Assembly (NCBI GenBank): GCA_902493515.1
Contig: CABUPE010000007.1
Span: 1-64,000, forward strand
Direction of reading: 5' to 3'
Origin: an uncultured Collinsella sp.
GTDB taxonomy: Bacteria > Actinomycetota > Coriobacteriia > Coriobacteriales > Coriobacteriaceae
Length of the DNA: 64,000 nucleotides
Shown: positions 34,783 to 43,188 of the stretch, piece after piece
How positions within the stretch are numbered: the first letter of the stretch is position 1
Layout: each line of letters starts with the position of its first letter
Notes under the pieces: model-generated
What the model saw: only the letters and a program-made list of their open reading frames with translations
What the model was told of the DNA's origin: nothing
The model's database searches: none
Translations under genes and position numbers: made by a program

Positions 34783-35484
34783 ATGATCGAGATGAATGCT
34801 GTTGCCGCCGGTACCGAGCTTGACGCCGCGCGTGACGCGGGCCGCGAGGGTGCGTCCGCGGGCTGGTGCGCATGGAGCGCGGGCGATGCCTCGCTGACGT
34901 TTTCGCTGGTCGTGCGTCCGGATGTGAACATGCATGCCTTCCACGGCCTGCCGTTTGTGGCTGCGATGGGCATGATGGACGCGCTCGTGGGCACGGCTTC
35001 GACGCCGGGGTTGGGCCTTGCCGGTAAGGTGGGTATCCAGTGGCCGAGCGATATCGTGTGCGGTGCGCCTGCGTTTGAGACGTCGCTCGCGCGTGTTGCC
35101 GTGAACGGCGGCGCCGGTGCTGCGGGCATGTTCGGTGCCGTGACGGTGGATATTGAGCGTTCGGCGTTGAGCGAGCTCGGTGTGGATGTGGCTGACGAAG
35201 CGCTGGTCGAGGCGCTGGCCGCCGCCATGCTGGCCCGCGTGGACGCCTGGGCGGTTGTTGCCAACACGCCGCAAGGCGCCGCAGGGCCGCTGGCTCCCGT
35301 GCTGGGCGAGTATTTCGACATGGTGCCGCTGCTCGGTCGCCAAGTTGCGGCGGTGTCGCCCAACGGCTTGCCGCTTGCGGTCGGTGTGTTTGCGGGCCTG
35401 GACATCTGGGGCCGCGCGACCATCAAGACCGATGCCGGCGAGCAAGAGTTTCCGCCCGAGGCCGTGCGCATTCGCGGACTGTAA
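34783..35484 (+). CDS. Degenerate biotin protein ligase-like protein
   Basis: The 233 residues follow the BirA/LplA-type catalytic fold: ASLTFSLVVRPDVN, MGMMDALVG, KVGIQWPSDIVCG (compare the family's VKWPNDI) and an SH3-like C-terminus (GVFAGLDIWGRATIKTDAGEQEFPPEAVRIRGL). The signature GRGRRGR reads AGREGASAG, and the lysine expected after the WPNDI strand is absent (PAFETSLARV). It may bind but not activate biotin, or use another acyl group. ATG follows the folP-folK stop codon with no gap, so it is translationally coupled. A DNA-binding domain is missing. Confidence 0.65.
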   Translation: MIEMNAVAAGTELDAARDAGREGASAGWCAWSAGDASLTFSLVVRPDVNMHAFHGLPFVAAMGMMDALVGTASTPGLGLAGKVGIQWPSDIVCGAPAFETSLARVAVNGGAGAAGMFGAVTVDIERSALSELGVDVADEALVEALAAAMLARVDAWAVVANTPQGAAGPLAPVLGEYFDMVPLLGRQVAAVSPNGLPLAVGVFAGLDIWGRATIKTDAGEQEFPPEAVRIRGL

Positions 35485-35521
35485 CGCGAGGCACTTGCGC
35501 TCAAAGATGACGATGACAACG

Positions 35522-35555
35522 AAGCCCTCTTCGGCCTGTGCCGGGGAGGGCTTTG
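35522..35555 (+). terminator. Terminator after the biotin ligase-like gene
   Basis: AAGCCCTC and GAGGGCTT pair around a 16-base loop containing GGCC/GGCC-like bases and are followed by TTG. Weak T-run. Confidence 0.6.
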
Positions 35556-35580
35556 CGTGACTGCGGGGTAGCACCTCGGA

Positions 35581-35623
35581 CCTATTCCTCAAAACTGAAA
35601 ATTTTTCGATTTTGAGGAATAGG
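35581..35623. repeat. 14-bp palindrome between convergent genes
   Basis: CCTATTCCTCAAAA (35581-35594) and TTTTGAGGAATAGG (35610-35623) are perfect arms with a 15-base AT-rich loop. It could terminate transcription of coaX as well, but its sequence does not resemble the other families here. Confidence 0.6.
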
Positions 35624-35672
35624 GCCGATGCGTTGCCTAGTTCGCCGCTCGTGCTCGACTTAAGCCCCTGCT

Positions 35673-36446
35673 CTATCCCAGCTTCTGCATGCGGCGGTAG
35701 ATTTCGCAGATGCCCTTAATGGTGAGCTGTCCGTCGACCACGTCGAAGGCGTCGGTCGAATCGGCGACGATGCTGGCGAGACCGCCCGTGGCGATAACGG
35801 TGGCATCGTCGCGGCCCAGCTCGCGCTTCATGCGAGCGACCAGGCCTTCGGCCATGGCGGCGGTGCCCATCACGGCGCCGACCTTGATGCATTCCTCGGT
35901 GTCGCGGCCGATGGCGTGCTCGGGCGCCTCGAGCGGCACGCTGGCGAGCTTGGCGGCACGGGCGGCAAGTGCGTCCATGGAGATACGGATGCCCGGCGCG
36001 ATCGCTCCGCCAATGTAATAGCCGTCCTCATCGATGACGTCGATATTGGTCGCGGTGCCAAAGTCCACCACGATCGCCGGGGCGCCGTAGAAAGTTTCGG
36101 CTGCAACGGCGTTGGCGATGCGGTCGGCACCCACAGCCTGAGGGCGCGCCGCGCGCAGTTTGGTCACCGCGGCCGTCTGCGGCCCGATAACGATGGTGTC
36201 TGCCGCGATGCGGTCGGCCACGGTGTGCCACTCGCGCGAGAGCTGCGGCACCACGCCGGCGAAGGCGATCGCGTCGACCGCGTCGAGCGAGAGGTCGTAC
36301 ATCTTAAAGAAGCCCATCAGGCGCACATGGATTTCGTCGGCGGTATAGGAGCGGTCGGTGGGCATGCGCCACGACTGCACCAGCTCGTTTCCGTCAAACA
36401 GGCCCATGGCCGTCTGCGTGTTTCCCATATCGATAGCGAGCAGCAT
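35673..36446 (-). CDS. coaX: Type III pantothenate kinase
   Basis: CoaX phosphorylates pantothenate in coenzyme A synthesis. The 257 residues have MLLAIDMGNTQTAMGLF (phosphate loop), GVVPQLSREW, GADRIANAVAA, VVDFGTATNIDVID and IAPGIRISMDALAARAAKL. The type III enzyme is not feedback-inhibited by CoA and needs a monovalent cation. ATG 36446 follows GGGAG; the further upstream ATG would add seven unrelated residues. A TACAAT box lies about 37 bases upstream. Confidence 0.94.
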   Translation of the reverse strand: MLLAIDMGNTQTAMGLFDGNELVQSWRMPTDRSYTADEIHVRLMGFFKMYDLSLDAVDAIAFAGVVPQLSREWHTVADRIAADTIVIGPQTAAVTKLRAARPQAVGADRIANAVAAETFYGAPAIVVDFGTATNIDVIDEDGYYIGGAIAPGIRISMDALAARAAKLASVPLEAPEHAIGRDTEECIKVGAVMGTAAMAEGLVARMKRELGRDDATVIATGGLASIVADSTDAFDVVDGQLTIKGICEIYRRMQKLG

Positions 36447-36482
36447 GTCTACTCCCGGTGTTGGCATAAAAGGACGCGCACC

Positions 36483-36488
36483 ATTGTA
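36483..36488 (-). promoter_or_regulatory. Putative -10 box for coaX
   Basis: TACAAT on the minus strand within TATACAAT, 36 bases before the start codon. Confidence 0.4.
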
Positions 36489-36641
36489 TACGCGCCGTCG
36501 GCAGCGCTAGGCTGTGATTCGTTCACGGCGATATGGGCTGAGGGTTTTAAATATGAAGGAATTATGCTCTACGAGATTTTCCTTGCCGTTTACCGAACTC
36601 CCACGTAATATTCTTTCTTGCGCACATGAAGCGCCCAGACA

Positions 36642-36718
36642 TTGCGGGGTGGAGCAGTCTGGTAGCTCGCCGGGCTCATAACCCGGAGGTCGTAGGTTCA
36701 AATCCTGCCCCCGCGACC
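36642..36718 (+). tRNA. Initiator tRNA-Met (CAT)
   Basis: The 77-nt gene folds as a tRNA with encoded CCA. Anticodon loop CTCATAA lies between CCGGG and CCCGG, giving the three G-C pairs typical of initiator tRNA. The D stem GAGC/GCTC has the A11-U24 pair of initiators, and the T loop is GTTCAAATC. The acceptor 5' strand is TGCGGGG against CCCCGCG, so the first pair is U-G, weak like the mismatch found in initiators. A terminator follows directly. Confidence 0.93.
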
Positions 36719-36729
36719 AAGAACTTGCA

Positions 36730-36758
36730 GCTCGTCGGCCTAGCCGGCGAGCTTTTTT
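36730..36758 (+). terminator. Terminator after tRNA-fMet
   Basis: GCTCGTCGGC and GCCGGCGAGC pair around CTA, followed by TTTTTT (36753-36758). Confidence 0.9.
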
Positions 36759-36807
36759 GTTATTTCGGGACCGTGTTTTCGATCCAATTCTCGGCCTCTC
36801 AAACAAA

Positions 36808-37105
36808 ATCTCGATCTGTAACATCTAGACCCGATTTGGGCGGCTAGGTGTTACAGATCGAGATATACCGGTGGGCTTGGTCGTGTTTGTCTAAATCTGT
36901 AACACGAGGGACGGTTTTTGCCGAGTAACCGTTACAGATTGAGATTTTCTAGCAGGCGGGTTTGGTTTGTCTCGATCTGTAACAGGTAGGGGTCAAAAGT
37001 GGGCCTAGCTGTTACAGATCTAGATTGTTGAGGATGGGCCGAGAGGAATGTCTCGATCTGTAACAGTAAGACCCGGTTTTGTCGCGTAACTGTTACAGAT
37101 TGAGA
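36808..37105. repeat. Array of eight alternating inverted copies of TCTCGATCTGTAACA
   Basis: Four palindromic units (36808-36864, 36890-36944, 36970-37024, 37051-37105) each contain TCTCGATCTGTAACA (or a close variant) and its reverse complement around 24-26 bases of unrelated sequence. Units repeat every 80-81 bases with 25-26-base spacers. Taken singly, the 15-bp motif occurs eight times in strictly alternating orientation at spacings of 39-42 bases. Inner and outer spacer sequences differ. There is no cas gene and no open frame here. Confidence 0.9.
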
Positions 37106-37252
37106 TAAACCGACGGGCCGCCCCGCCCATCCCCATCCACCTGCCGCTACCTGCTGTCCGCCGATTTCCGTTGCGCTGCTGTATTCCCATGCCATATCCT
37201 CTAGATAACTACGCGGCATCATCGCCGCCGCGCCTACAAGAGAGGAATGTCC

Positions 37253-39283
37253 ATGACCACACCTGCATCCAAGCTGCTCCAGCCCATTACGGTTGGCCCC
37301 CTTGAGCTCAAGAACCGCATTATGTTTCCGCCGCTGACCACCGGCTACGAGGAGCGTGACGGTTCCATCGGCGAGCGCAGCCTGGCTTTTTACGAGCGCT
37401 TGGCCCGTGGCGGCGTGAGCTACATCGTCATCGGCGACGTCGCTCCCGTCATGACCGCAAGCCCCACGCCCAAGCTGGCAACCGACGCCCAGATCCCCAC
37501 GTTTAAGGCGCTGGCCGACGCCGTCCACAAGCACGGCGCCAAGGTCGCGCTGCAGCTGTTCCACCCCGAGTACGATGTGCCCGGTGTCGGCCGCATGGTC
37601 ATGGGATCCATGGCCGCCGCCAAGGCCGCGCAGGAGGCCAAGGCCGCCGGCGACGAGGAGACCTTTGCCGCCAAGATGGCCGAGTCCAACGAGATCCGCA
37701 ACCAGGCCTACGCCAAGCTGCATCACGACATGCAGCACTTTGTGAACGAGGCGAGCGTAGAGCAGCTCACCCAGATCAAGGAGGCCATCGCTGCCTCGGC
37801 CGCTCGCGCACAGCAGGCCGGGATCGACGCTATCGAGGTCCACGGCGACCGCCTGGTGGGTTCGCTGTGCTCGGCCATCCTCAACCAGCGCACCGACGAG
37901 TACGGTGGTTCGTTCGAGAACCGCGTTCGCTACGCGCTGGAGGTCGTCGCCGCCATTAAGGAGGCCGCGCCGCAGCTGATGGTGGAGTACAAGCTCCCCG
38001 TGATCATGGAGAACCCCGACGGCACGCCGCGCGGCAAGGGTGGCCTGCAGCCCGACGAGGCCTGCGAGTTCGCCAAGCTGCTCGAGGGTACGGGCATCGA
38101 TATGATTCAGGTCGCACAGGCCAACCACACCGGCAACATGGGCGACACCATTCCGCCCATGGGCGCCATGCCCTACAACTGGACGCTGCCCGTGGCCGAG
38201 CGCGTCAAGGCCCTGGTCTCCGTGCCGGTGGCAACCGTCGGCCGCGTTGTCTCGGTTGAGGCCGGCGAGAAGATTCTGGAAGACGGCGCCGCCGACATCA
38301 TCGCCTATGGCCGCTCGCTCATGTGCGACCCCGACATTGCGCTGAAGGCCGCCACGGGTGAGCCCATCCGCGAGTGCCTCAACTGCAACAAGGGCTGCGT
38401 CGATGCGATTCAAAACCGCAAGTACATCTCGTGCGTGCTCAATGCCGAGAACGGCGATGAGGCAACCATCGCCATTAAGCCGGGCGAGGGCGACAAGAAG
38501 ATCGCCGTGGTGGGCGGCGGCATCGCCGGTCTGGAGGCCGCGCGCGTGGCGGCCAAGCGCGGCTACGACGTGACCGTCTACGAGGCGAGCGATCATCTGG
38601 GCGGCCAGATTGTGCTGGCGGCCGCGCCTCCGCGCAAGGACGAGATCATGCGCTCGGTCGAGTACTACGAGAAGATTCTGCCCGGCCTGGGCGTGAAGGT
38701 CGAGCTCAACCATGCCGCTACCGCTGAGGACCTCAACGCCGCCGACGCTGCGATTGTGGCCGTGGGCGCACACGACGTGGTCATCCCCGTTCCGGGTGCC
38801 GATTCGGAGAAGGTCGTCTCGAGCTGGGACGTGCTGGCCGGCAAGGTGGAGCTCAGCGGCCGCGTCGCCGTCATTGGCGGCGGCCTGGTGGGCACCGAGA
38901 CTGCCGAGTACCTGCTGCAGCACGGCTGCGAGGTGGCGATCGTGGAGATGCTCGACAAGATTGCCGCGGGCGAGTCCGAGACCATTCTGCCGCTGATTAT
39001 GAGCGACTTTGCAGAGCACAACGTGGAGCAGCATGTTAAGACCCGCCTGACCGCCATTACCGACGAGGGCGTGGAGGCTGTTCGCACCACCGAGGACGGC
39101 GCCGAGGAGCCGGTGAAGATCGCCTGCGATTACGTGGTGATGGCCGTGGGCTCCAAGGCCAACGCGTTTGACCTGGATGGCGTGACGGTGCCCGTGACCT
39201 GCGTGGGCGACTGCTCGGGTGAGCGCACCGCCGACATTGCGAGCGCCATTCGCACGGCGTATCACGCGGCCAACGAGCTGTAG
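37253..39283 (+). CDS. Old Yellow Enzyme family FMN/FAD/4Fe-4S oxidoreductase
   Basis: The 676-residue enzyme has an FMN-binding TIM barrel (PITVGPLELKNRIMFPPLTTGYEERDG onward, with the substrate-site HGDRLVGS), a four-cysteine cluster motif CLNCNKGCVDAIQNRKYISC (about residues 380-400) and a FAD/NAD(P)-binding half with VAVVGGGIAGLEAA and VAVIGGGLVGTETAEYLL. This is the layout of 2,4-dienoyl-CoA reductase and bile-acid enzymes of the BaiCD/BaiH type. Substrate cannot be predicted, though enoates or steroids are common. An extra alpha-helical insertion (about 125-175, Ala/Glu-rich) lies in the barrel. ATG 37253 suits AGAGAGG; ATG 37247 is too near. The gene stands alone. Confidence 0.88.
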   Translation: MTTPASKLLQPITVGPLELKNRIMFPPLTTGYEERDGSIGERSLAFYERLARGGVSYIVIGDVAPVMTASPTPKLATDAQIPTFKALADAVHKHGAKVALQLFHPEYDVPGVGRMVMGSMAAAKAAQEAKAAGDEETFAAKMAESNEIRNQAYAKLHHDMQHFVNEASVEQLTQIKEAIAASAARAQQAGIDAIEVHGDRLVGSLCSAILNQRTDEYGGSFENRVRYALEVVAAIKEAAPQLMVEYKLPVIMENPDGTPRGKGGLQPDEACEFAKLLEGTGIDMIQVAQANHTGNMGDTIPPMGAMPYNWTLPVAERVKALVSVPVATVGRVVSVEAGEKILEDGAADIIAYGRSLMCDPDIALKAATGEPIRECLNCNKGCVDAIQNRKYISCVLNAENGDEATIAIKPGEGDKKIAVVGGGIAGLEAARVAAKRGYDVTVYEASDHLGGQIVLAAAPPRKDEIMRSVEYYEKILPGLGVKVELNHAATAEDLNAADAAIVAVGAHDVVIPVPGADSEKVVSSWDVLAGKVELSGRVAVIGGGLVGTETAEYLLQHGCEVAIVEMLDKIAAGESETILPLIMSDFAEHNVEQHVKTRLTAITDEGVEAVRTTEDGAEEPVKIACDYVVMAVGSKANAFDLDGVTVPVTCVGDCSGERTADIASAIRTAYHAANEL

Positions 39284-39723
39284 TTGAACATCGCGGCCAG
39301 GCGGGGCGGTAGCACGGATCCGTCTCGCCCGGCTGTGTCCCGTCGGGTGTCAACCGGTGCGGGGCCTGCAAGCGCAGCAGGTCCCGCCCTTTTTGTTTTG
39401 CTCCGATGAATGGCAATGCGCGGTAATCATGAGGAGTGAGGACGTCTACTGCCTTGCAGATCACTCAAAAATATTGGGGGAGGGGTTAATAACTATATCC
39501 TCTATACCAAAGGACATAAAGAGATGCCAATTTTGTTGACAAGCGAATGACGATTAGCTGCGAGTCAGCTACCAGCGTAAATAATCGATAAAGAAATGTC
39601 GTAATTTGGTGCCAAATGCCCAGATAACGCCGCGTCTATTTTAATTAACTGCTTTGAGCAAACAGTAAAATGCTACTATCTAACTTGCACGTAAGAAAGC
39701 AGATTAACGGCTAAGGCTAAGAA
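39284..39723. other. AT-rich intergenic region before the orphan HTH gene
   Basis: A terminator for the flavoenzyme (GCGGGGCCTGC with GCAGGTCCCGC, 39359-39387, then CTTTTTG) is followed by about 300 bases that are much more A+T-rich than neighbours, with no gene. Runs such as TATTTTAATTAACTG appear before the HTH gene. This looks like acquired or degenerate DNA. Confidence 0.6.
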
Positions 39724-40113
39724 GTGGCAGGTATGTCGGAAGCAACTAGGACTCGCACGCATGCGCCCGAGGTTAGGCAGCGCGCCGTCGAGATCCTCCA
39801 AGAGGGGGTCGGTCATCGCGCCCTCGCCGCGGAGCTTGGCATTCCCCAGGCCACGGCTCGTCAGTGGGCCCGCGCGTATGCTGTGGGCGGTGCCGACGCC
39901 GTTCTCAACGCCGGTTCGCATCATCACACCTATTCGTACGACGTAAAGCTCGCTGTGGTTAAGGACCGTCTGGAAAACGGCTTGACGGTTCGCGAGGCCA
40001 TGATCAAGCACAAGATTCCCAGCGAGTCTTCGGTCAAGGCTTGGTGCCGTCAGTACCGCGAGAGCGGTGAGTCCGCACTGGTCGATAAGCCGCGCGTTAA
40101 AAAGGCGGAATAG
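39724..40113 (+). CDS. Orphan IS3-family OrfA-like helix-turn-helix protein
   Basis: The 129 residues contain two helix-turn-helix units: RQRAVEILQEGVGHRALAAELGIPQATARQWARAYA and VVKDRLENGLTVREAMIKHKIPSESSVKAWCRQYRESGESALVDKP. This resembles the InsJ/OrfA DNA-binding part of IS3/IS150 transposases. No OrfB integrase follows within the next 180 bases, so it is not a complete element; it may be a remnant or a domesticated DNA-binding protein. GTG 39724 has AAGG seven bases before it; ATG 39733 is an alternative. Confidence 0.7.
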   Translation: MAGMSEATRTRTHAPEVRQRAVEILQEGVGHRALAAELGIPQATARQWARAYAVGGADAVLNAGSHHHTYSYDVKLAVVKDRLENGLTVREAMIKHKIPSESSVKAWCRQYRESGESALVDKPRVKKAE

Positions 40114-40125
40114 CAAACGGGATGG

Positions 40126-40150
40126 TGCGCCCACAGGGGCGCATTTTTCT
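40126..40150 (+). terminator. Terminator after the orphan HTH gene
   Basis: TGCGCCC and GGGCGCA pair around ACAG and are followed by TTTTTCTT. Confidence 0.85.
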
Positions 40151-40293
40151 TGCCGCCTCTCTGCTCCAAAGCGGACGTGCCCTTGCCCCGTACGCCTAAA
40201 ACTCCCCAGTTGACCGAAAACCTGCCACCGCAACCCCGTAATTGAGCTATAACGTTAAACAAATGCAGCGTTTTTGCATGGGGGAGTGATGGT

Positions 40294-43176
40294 ATGACGC
40301 TACTGTATTTCCTTACCCTGTTTCCGCTGGTACCGGCGCTGGGCATGCTGCTCGCGCGCGGTGACCGCGCCCGCGATGCGGTGGGGCTCATAGGCTCCGG
40401 CATTATTATGGCGGTGACAGTTGTAGTCGCCGTCATGTTTTTTGGCACGGGTCCGCAGAGCTTCGAGGTTGCCCCCGGCACCTCGCATGTGCTCTCGATC
40501 ATCAGCTCCGCCATCGATGTCATCCTGTGCGCCGTCATCCTGTACAACGCGTACAAATATAGGAACGCGCTCACCACGGTGCTCGGCATAGTCCAGCTGG
40601 TGGGCTCGCTCGCCTTTGCAGCCATGACGCTGCCCGCTGCCGAAGCCGTCACGGCGACGCCGCTCTACCTGGACTACATGAGCGTGATCATGGTCCTCGC
40701 CGTCGGCATCGTCGGCAGCCTGATCTGCGTGTATGCCCTGGGCTATATGAAGGACTTCCAGGCTCACGACGAGCACGAGGCCGCGCTGCGCGGGCAGACC
40801 GCGCCCGACCGTCGCCCGCAGTTCCTGGCGCTTATGTTCCTGTTCCTCTCGGCCATGTTCGTCATCGTGACGAGCGATAACCTTGAGTGGCTGTTCTGCG
40901 GCTGGGAAATCACCACCGTGTGCTCGTTCCTCATGATTGGCTACACGCGCACGCCCGAGGCCATCAAGAACGCCTTCACCCAGATCATCCTCAACATGCT
41001 GGGCGGCATCGCGTTTTTGGCCGGACTCATGTACCTGCACGTTAACGGCATGCCGCTGACCATCTCGGGCATGATCGAGCTTTCCGGCGCCGGAACCGCG
41101 CAATCCGCGCTGCTGGTGATGCCGGTCGTTCTGCTGTCGCTCGCCGCCCTTACCAAGGCCGCGCAGATGCCGTTCCATACCTGGCTGCTCGGCGCCATGG
41201 TTGCCCCCACGCCCACGAGCGCCCTGCTGCATTCGTCCACCATGGTCAAAGCCGGCGTGTTCCTAATGGTCAAGCTGAGCCCGCTCTATGCCATCTATCC
41301 CGTGACCGGCTTTATGGTTACGAGTGTGGGTGCCATCACGTTTTTGCTCGCGGCCCTCATGGCCATCTCGCAGAGCAATGCCAAGCGCGTGCTCGCGTTC
41401 TCCACCATTTCCAACTTGGGTCTCATCAGTGCCTGCCTGGGTGTCGGCGCGCCCGAGGCCGTATGGGCGGCCATCTTCCTGATCTTGTTCCACACGGTGG
41501 CTAAGTCGCTGCTGTTCCTGTGCGTAGGCACCGCCGAGCACCATATCGGCAGCCGCAATATCGAGGACATGGACGGCATGTTCAGCCGCATGCCGCACCT
41601 GACGCGTCTGATGATGCTGGGCATTATGGGCATGTTTGTGGCGCCGTTTGGCATGCTCGTGTCCAAGTGGGGCGCCCTGGTGGCGTTTGCGCAGACCGGC
41701 AACGTGCTAATGATCATGGTACTTGCCTTTGGCTCGGCCGCGACGTTCTTCTTCTGGGGCAAGTGGCTTGCCAAGCTTTCGGGCGTCGACCCCACGGCTC
41801 AAAACGTTGAGGCCAATGTCCATAAGACCGAATGGATGGCCCTCAACACCATCGCCGCGCTGCTGATTCTGTGCTGCGTGGCGTTCCCGGTTATCTCGAG
41901 CGGTCTGGTGTCGCCTTACCTCGCCATGGTGTTTGGCCGCGTGCCGTACGTTATTGGCAAGGACGCCATGTATCTGATGGTGGTTATCGTGGCTTTTATC
42001 GCCGTGGTGCTGCTGACTTCATTCCGCGTGAGCAACAAGCCGCACGTCAACGTGTACCTTTCGGGTGTGGGAACCGACAAATATCGCCATTTCCGCGGCT
42101 CGATGGGACACGAGGTGAAGGCCGAAAAGCGCAATTGGTACTCGGAGGACGCCCTTGGCGAGAAGCGTATTGGCCCCGCGGGCAGCGTCGTGTGCTGCAG
42201 CATTATCTTGTTTGCGCTGCTGTGTTGCGCGTGGATTGGGCCCGAGCGGCTTGCCATGAGTGCGCCCTCGGTGCTGCGCGGTAAGTATTTCGAAGGCTCG
42301 GGCGTCGTGGGCATATTTATTGGTACCGTGGTGTTTGCCCTGCTGGCGCCGCTTGTGGGCGGCCTGATCGACGGTCTTGACCGTAAGCTTTCGGCTCGCA
42401 TGCAGGGCCGCGTGGGCCCGCGCCTGCTGCAACCCTTCTACGATGTGGCCAAGCTCCTGCGCAAGGCCCCCGCCAGCGTAAACACCATGGACGACACCTA
42501 CATGGCGTGCGCGCTCATCTTTACCGTGGTGGGCGGCGGCATCTTTGTGTCGGGCTCCAACACACTGCTGTGCGCCTTTATGGTGACGCTCGCCGCGATC
42601 TTTGTGGTGCTGGCGTCCGCCTCGACGCAAAGCCCGTTTGCCCAGGTTGGCGCCGATCGCGAGCTGCTGCAGGTCATGAGTTACGAGCCCGCCGTTCTGC
42701 TGATGAGCGTGGGCCTGTACCTTGCCACCGACAGTTTCGATTCCATCGCCGTGACGGGGCAGTCGGTCCCCATCATCGTGTACAGCGCACCCATTTTCCT
42801 CGCGTTGCTCGCGGTGCTTACCATCAAGCTGCGCAAGTCGCCGTTTGACCTTTCGTACTCGCATCACGCGCATCAGGAGATCGTCCAGGGCGTCGCCACC
42901 GAGATGAGCGGCGGCACGCTGGCCAAGATGACCCTTATGCACTGGTGCGAGACCGTGCTGTTTTTGATGTGGGCGGGCATGTTCTTTGTTTGGGACAACC
43001 CCGTGAGCTGGGTTGTAGCCCTGGTCGTGATGGTCGCGACGTATTTTGTCGAGGTCCTGATCGACAACACCTTCGCACGCAGCACCTGGCGCAGCTGCTT
43101 TAGGCTCGGATGGGGCGTGGCGCTGGTGTTTGGCCTGCTCAACCTTATGCCCATCCTCGTCGACGTATTTATTTAG
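40294..43176 (+). CDS. echAB: Ech-type hydrogenase, fused membrane subunits EchA+EchB
   Basis: The 960-residue protein joins two normally separate membrane subunits. Residues about 1-650 are a NuoL/Mrp-type proton antiporter (CVYALGYMKDF, GWEITTVCSFLMIGYTR, MPFHTWLLGAMVAPTPTSALLHSSTMVKAG, FHTVAKSLLFLCVGTAEHH). From about 690 there is a NuoH/HycD-type subunit (GLDRKLSARMQGRVGPRLLQPFYDVAKLL, FAQVGADRELLQVMSYEPAVLLMSVGLY, KLRKSPFDLSYSHHAHQEIV). The frame is continuous with no internal start at the junction, so it is a true fusion. With echC-F it forms a ferredoxin-dependent, ion-pumping NiFe hydrogenase. GGGGGAG precedes ATG 40294; the short palindrome ATGCAGCGTTTTTGCAT lies just before it. Confidence 0.9.
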   Translation: MTLLYFLTLFPLVPALGMLLARGDRARDAVGLIGSGIIMAVTVVVAVMFFGTGPQSFEVAPGTSHVLSIISSAIDVILCAVILYNAYKYRNALTTVLGIVQLVGSLAFAAMTLPAAEAVTATPLYLDYMSVIMVLAVGIVGSLICVYALGYMKDFQAHDEHEAALRGQTAPDRRPQFLALMFLFLSAMFVIVTSDNLEWLFCGWEITTVCSFLMIGYTRTPEAIKNAFTQIILNMLGGIAFLAGLMYLHVNGMPLTISGMIELSGAGTAQSALLVMPVVLLSLAALTKAAQMPFHTWLLGAMVAPTPTSALLHSSTMVKAGVFLMVKLSPLYAIYPVTGFMVTSVGAITFLLAALMAISQSNAKRVLAFSTISNLGLISACLGVGAPEAVWAAIFLILFHTVAKSLLFLCVGTAEHHIGSRNIEDMDGMFSRMPHLTRLMMLGIMGMFVAPFGMLVSKWGALVAFAQTGNVLMIMVLAFGSAATFFFWGKWLAKLSGVDPTAQNVEANVHKTEWMALNTIAALLILCCVAFPVISSGLVSPYLAMVFGRVPYVIGKDAMYLMVVIVAFIAVVLLTSFRVSNKPHVNVYLSGVGTDKYRHFRGSMGHEVKAEKRNWYSEDALGEKRIGPAGSVVCCSIILFALLCCAWIGPERLAMSAPSVLRGKYFEGSGVVGIFIGTVVFALLAPLVGGLIDGLDRKLSARMQGRVGPRLLQPFYDVAKLLRKAPASVNTMDDTYMACALIFTVVGGGIFVSGSNTLLCAFMVTLAAIFVVLASASTQSPFAQVGADRELLQVMSYEPAVLLMSVGLYLATDSFDSIAVTGQSVPIIVYSAPIFLALLAVLTIKLRKSPFDLSYSHHAHQEIVQGVATEMSGGTLAKMTLMHWCETVLFLMWAGMFFVWDNPVSWVVALVVMVATYFVEVLIDNTFARSTWRSCFRLGWGVALVFGLLNLMPILVDVFI

Positions 43177-43188
43177 GAGGCGGCATCC

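Noticed and set aside
36808..37105. CRISPR array
   Set aside because: Repeats alternate in orientation, are only about 15 bp, palindrome centres vary, and no cas genes exist in the window.
39724..40290. Complete IS3-family element
   Set aside because: There is no OrfB frame, and no matching terminal inverted repeats were found within the flanks.
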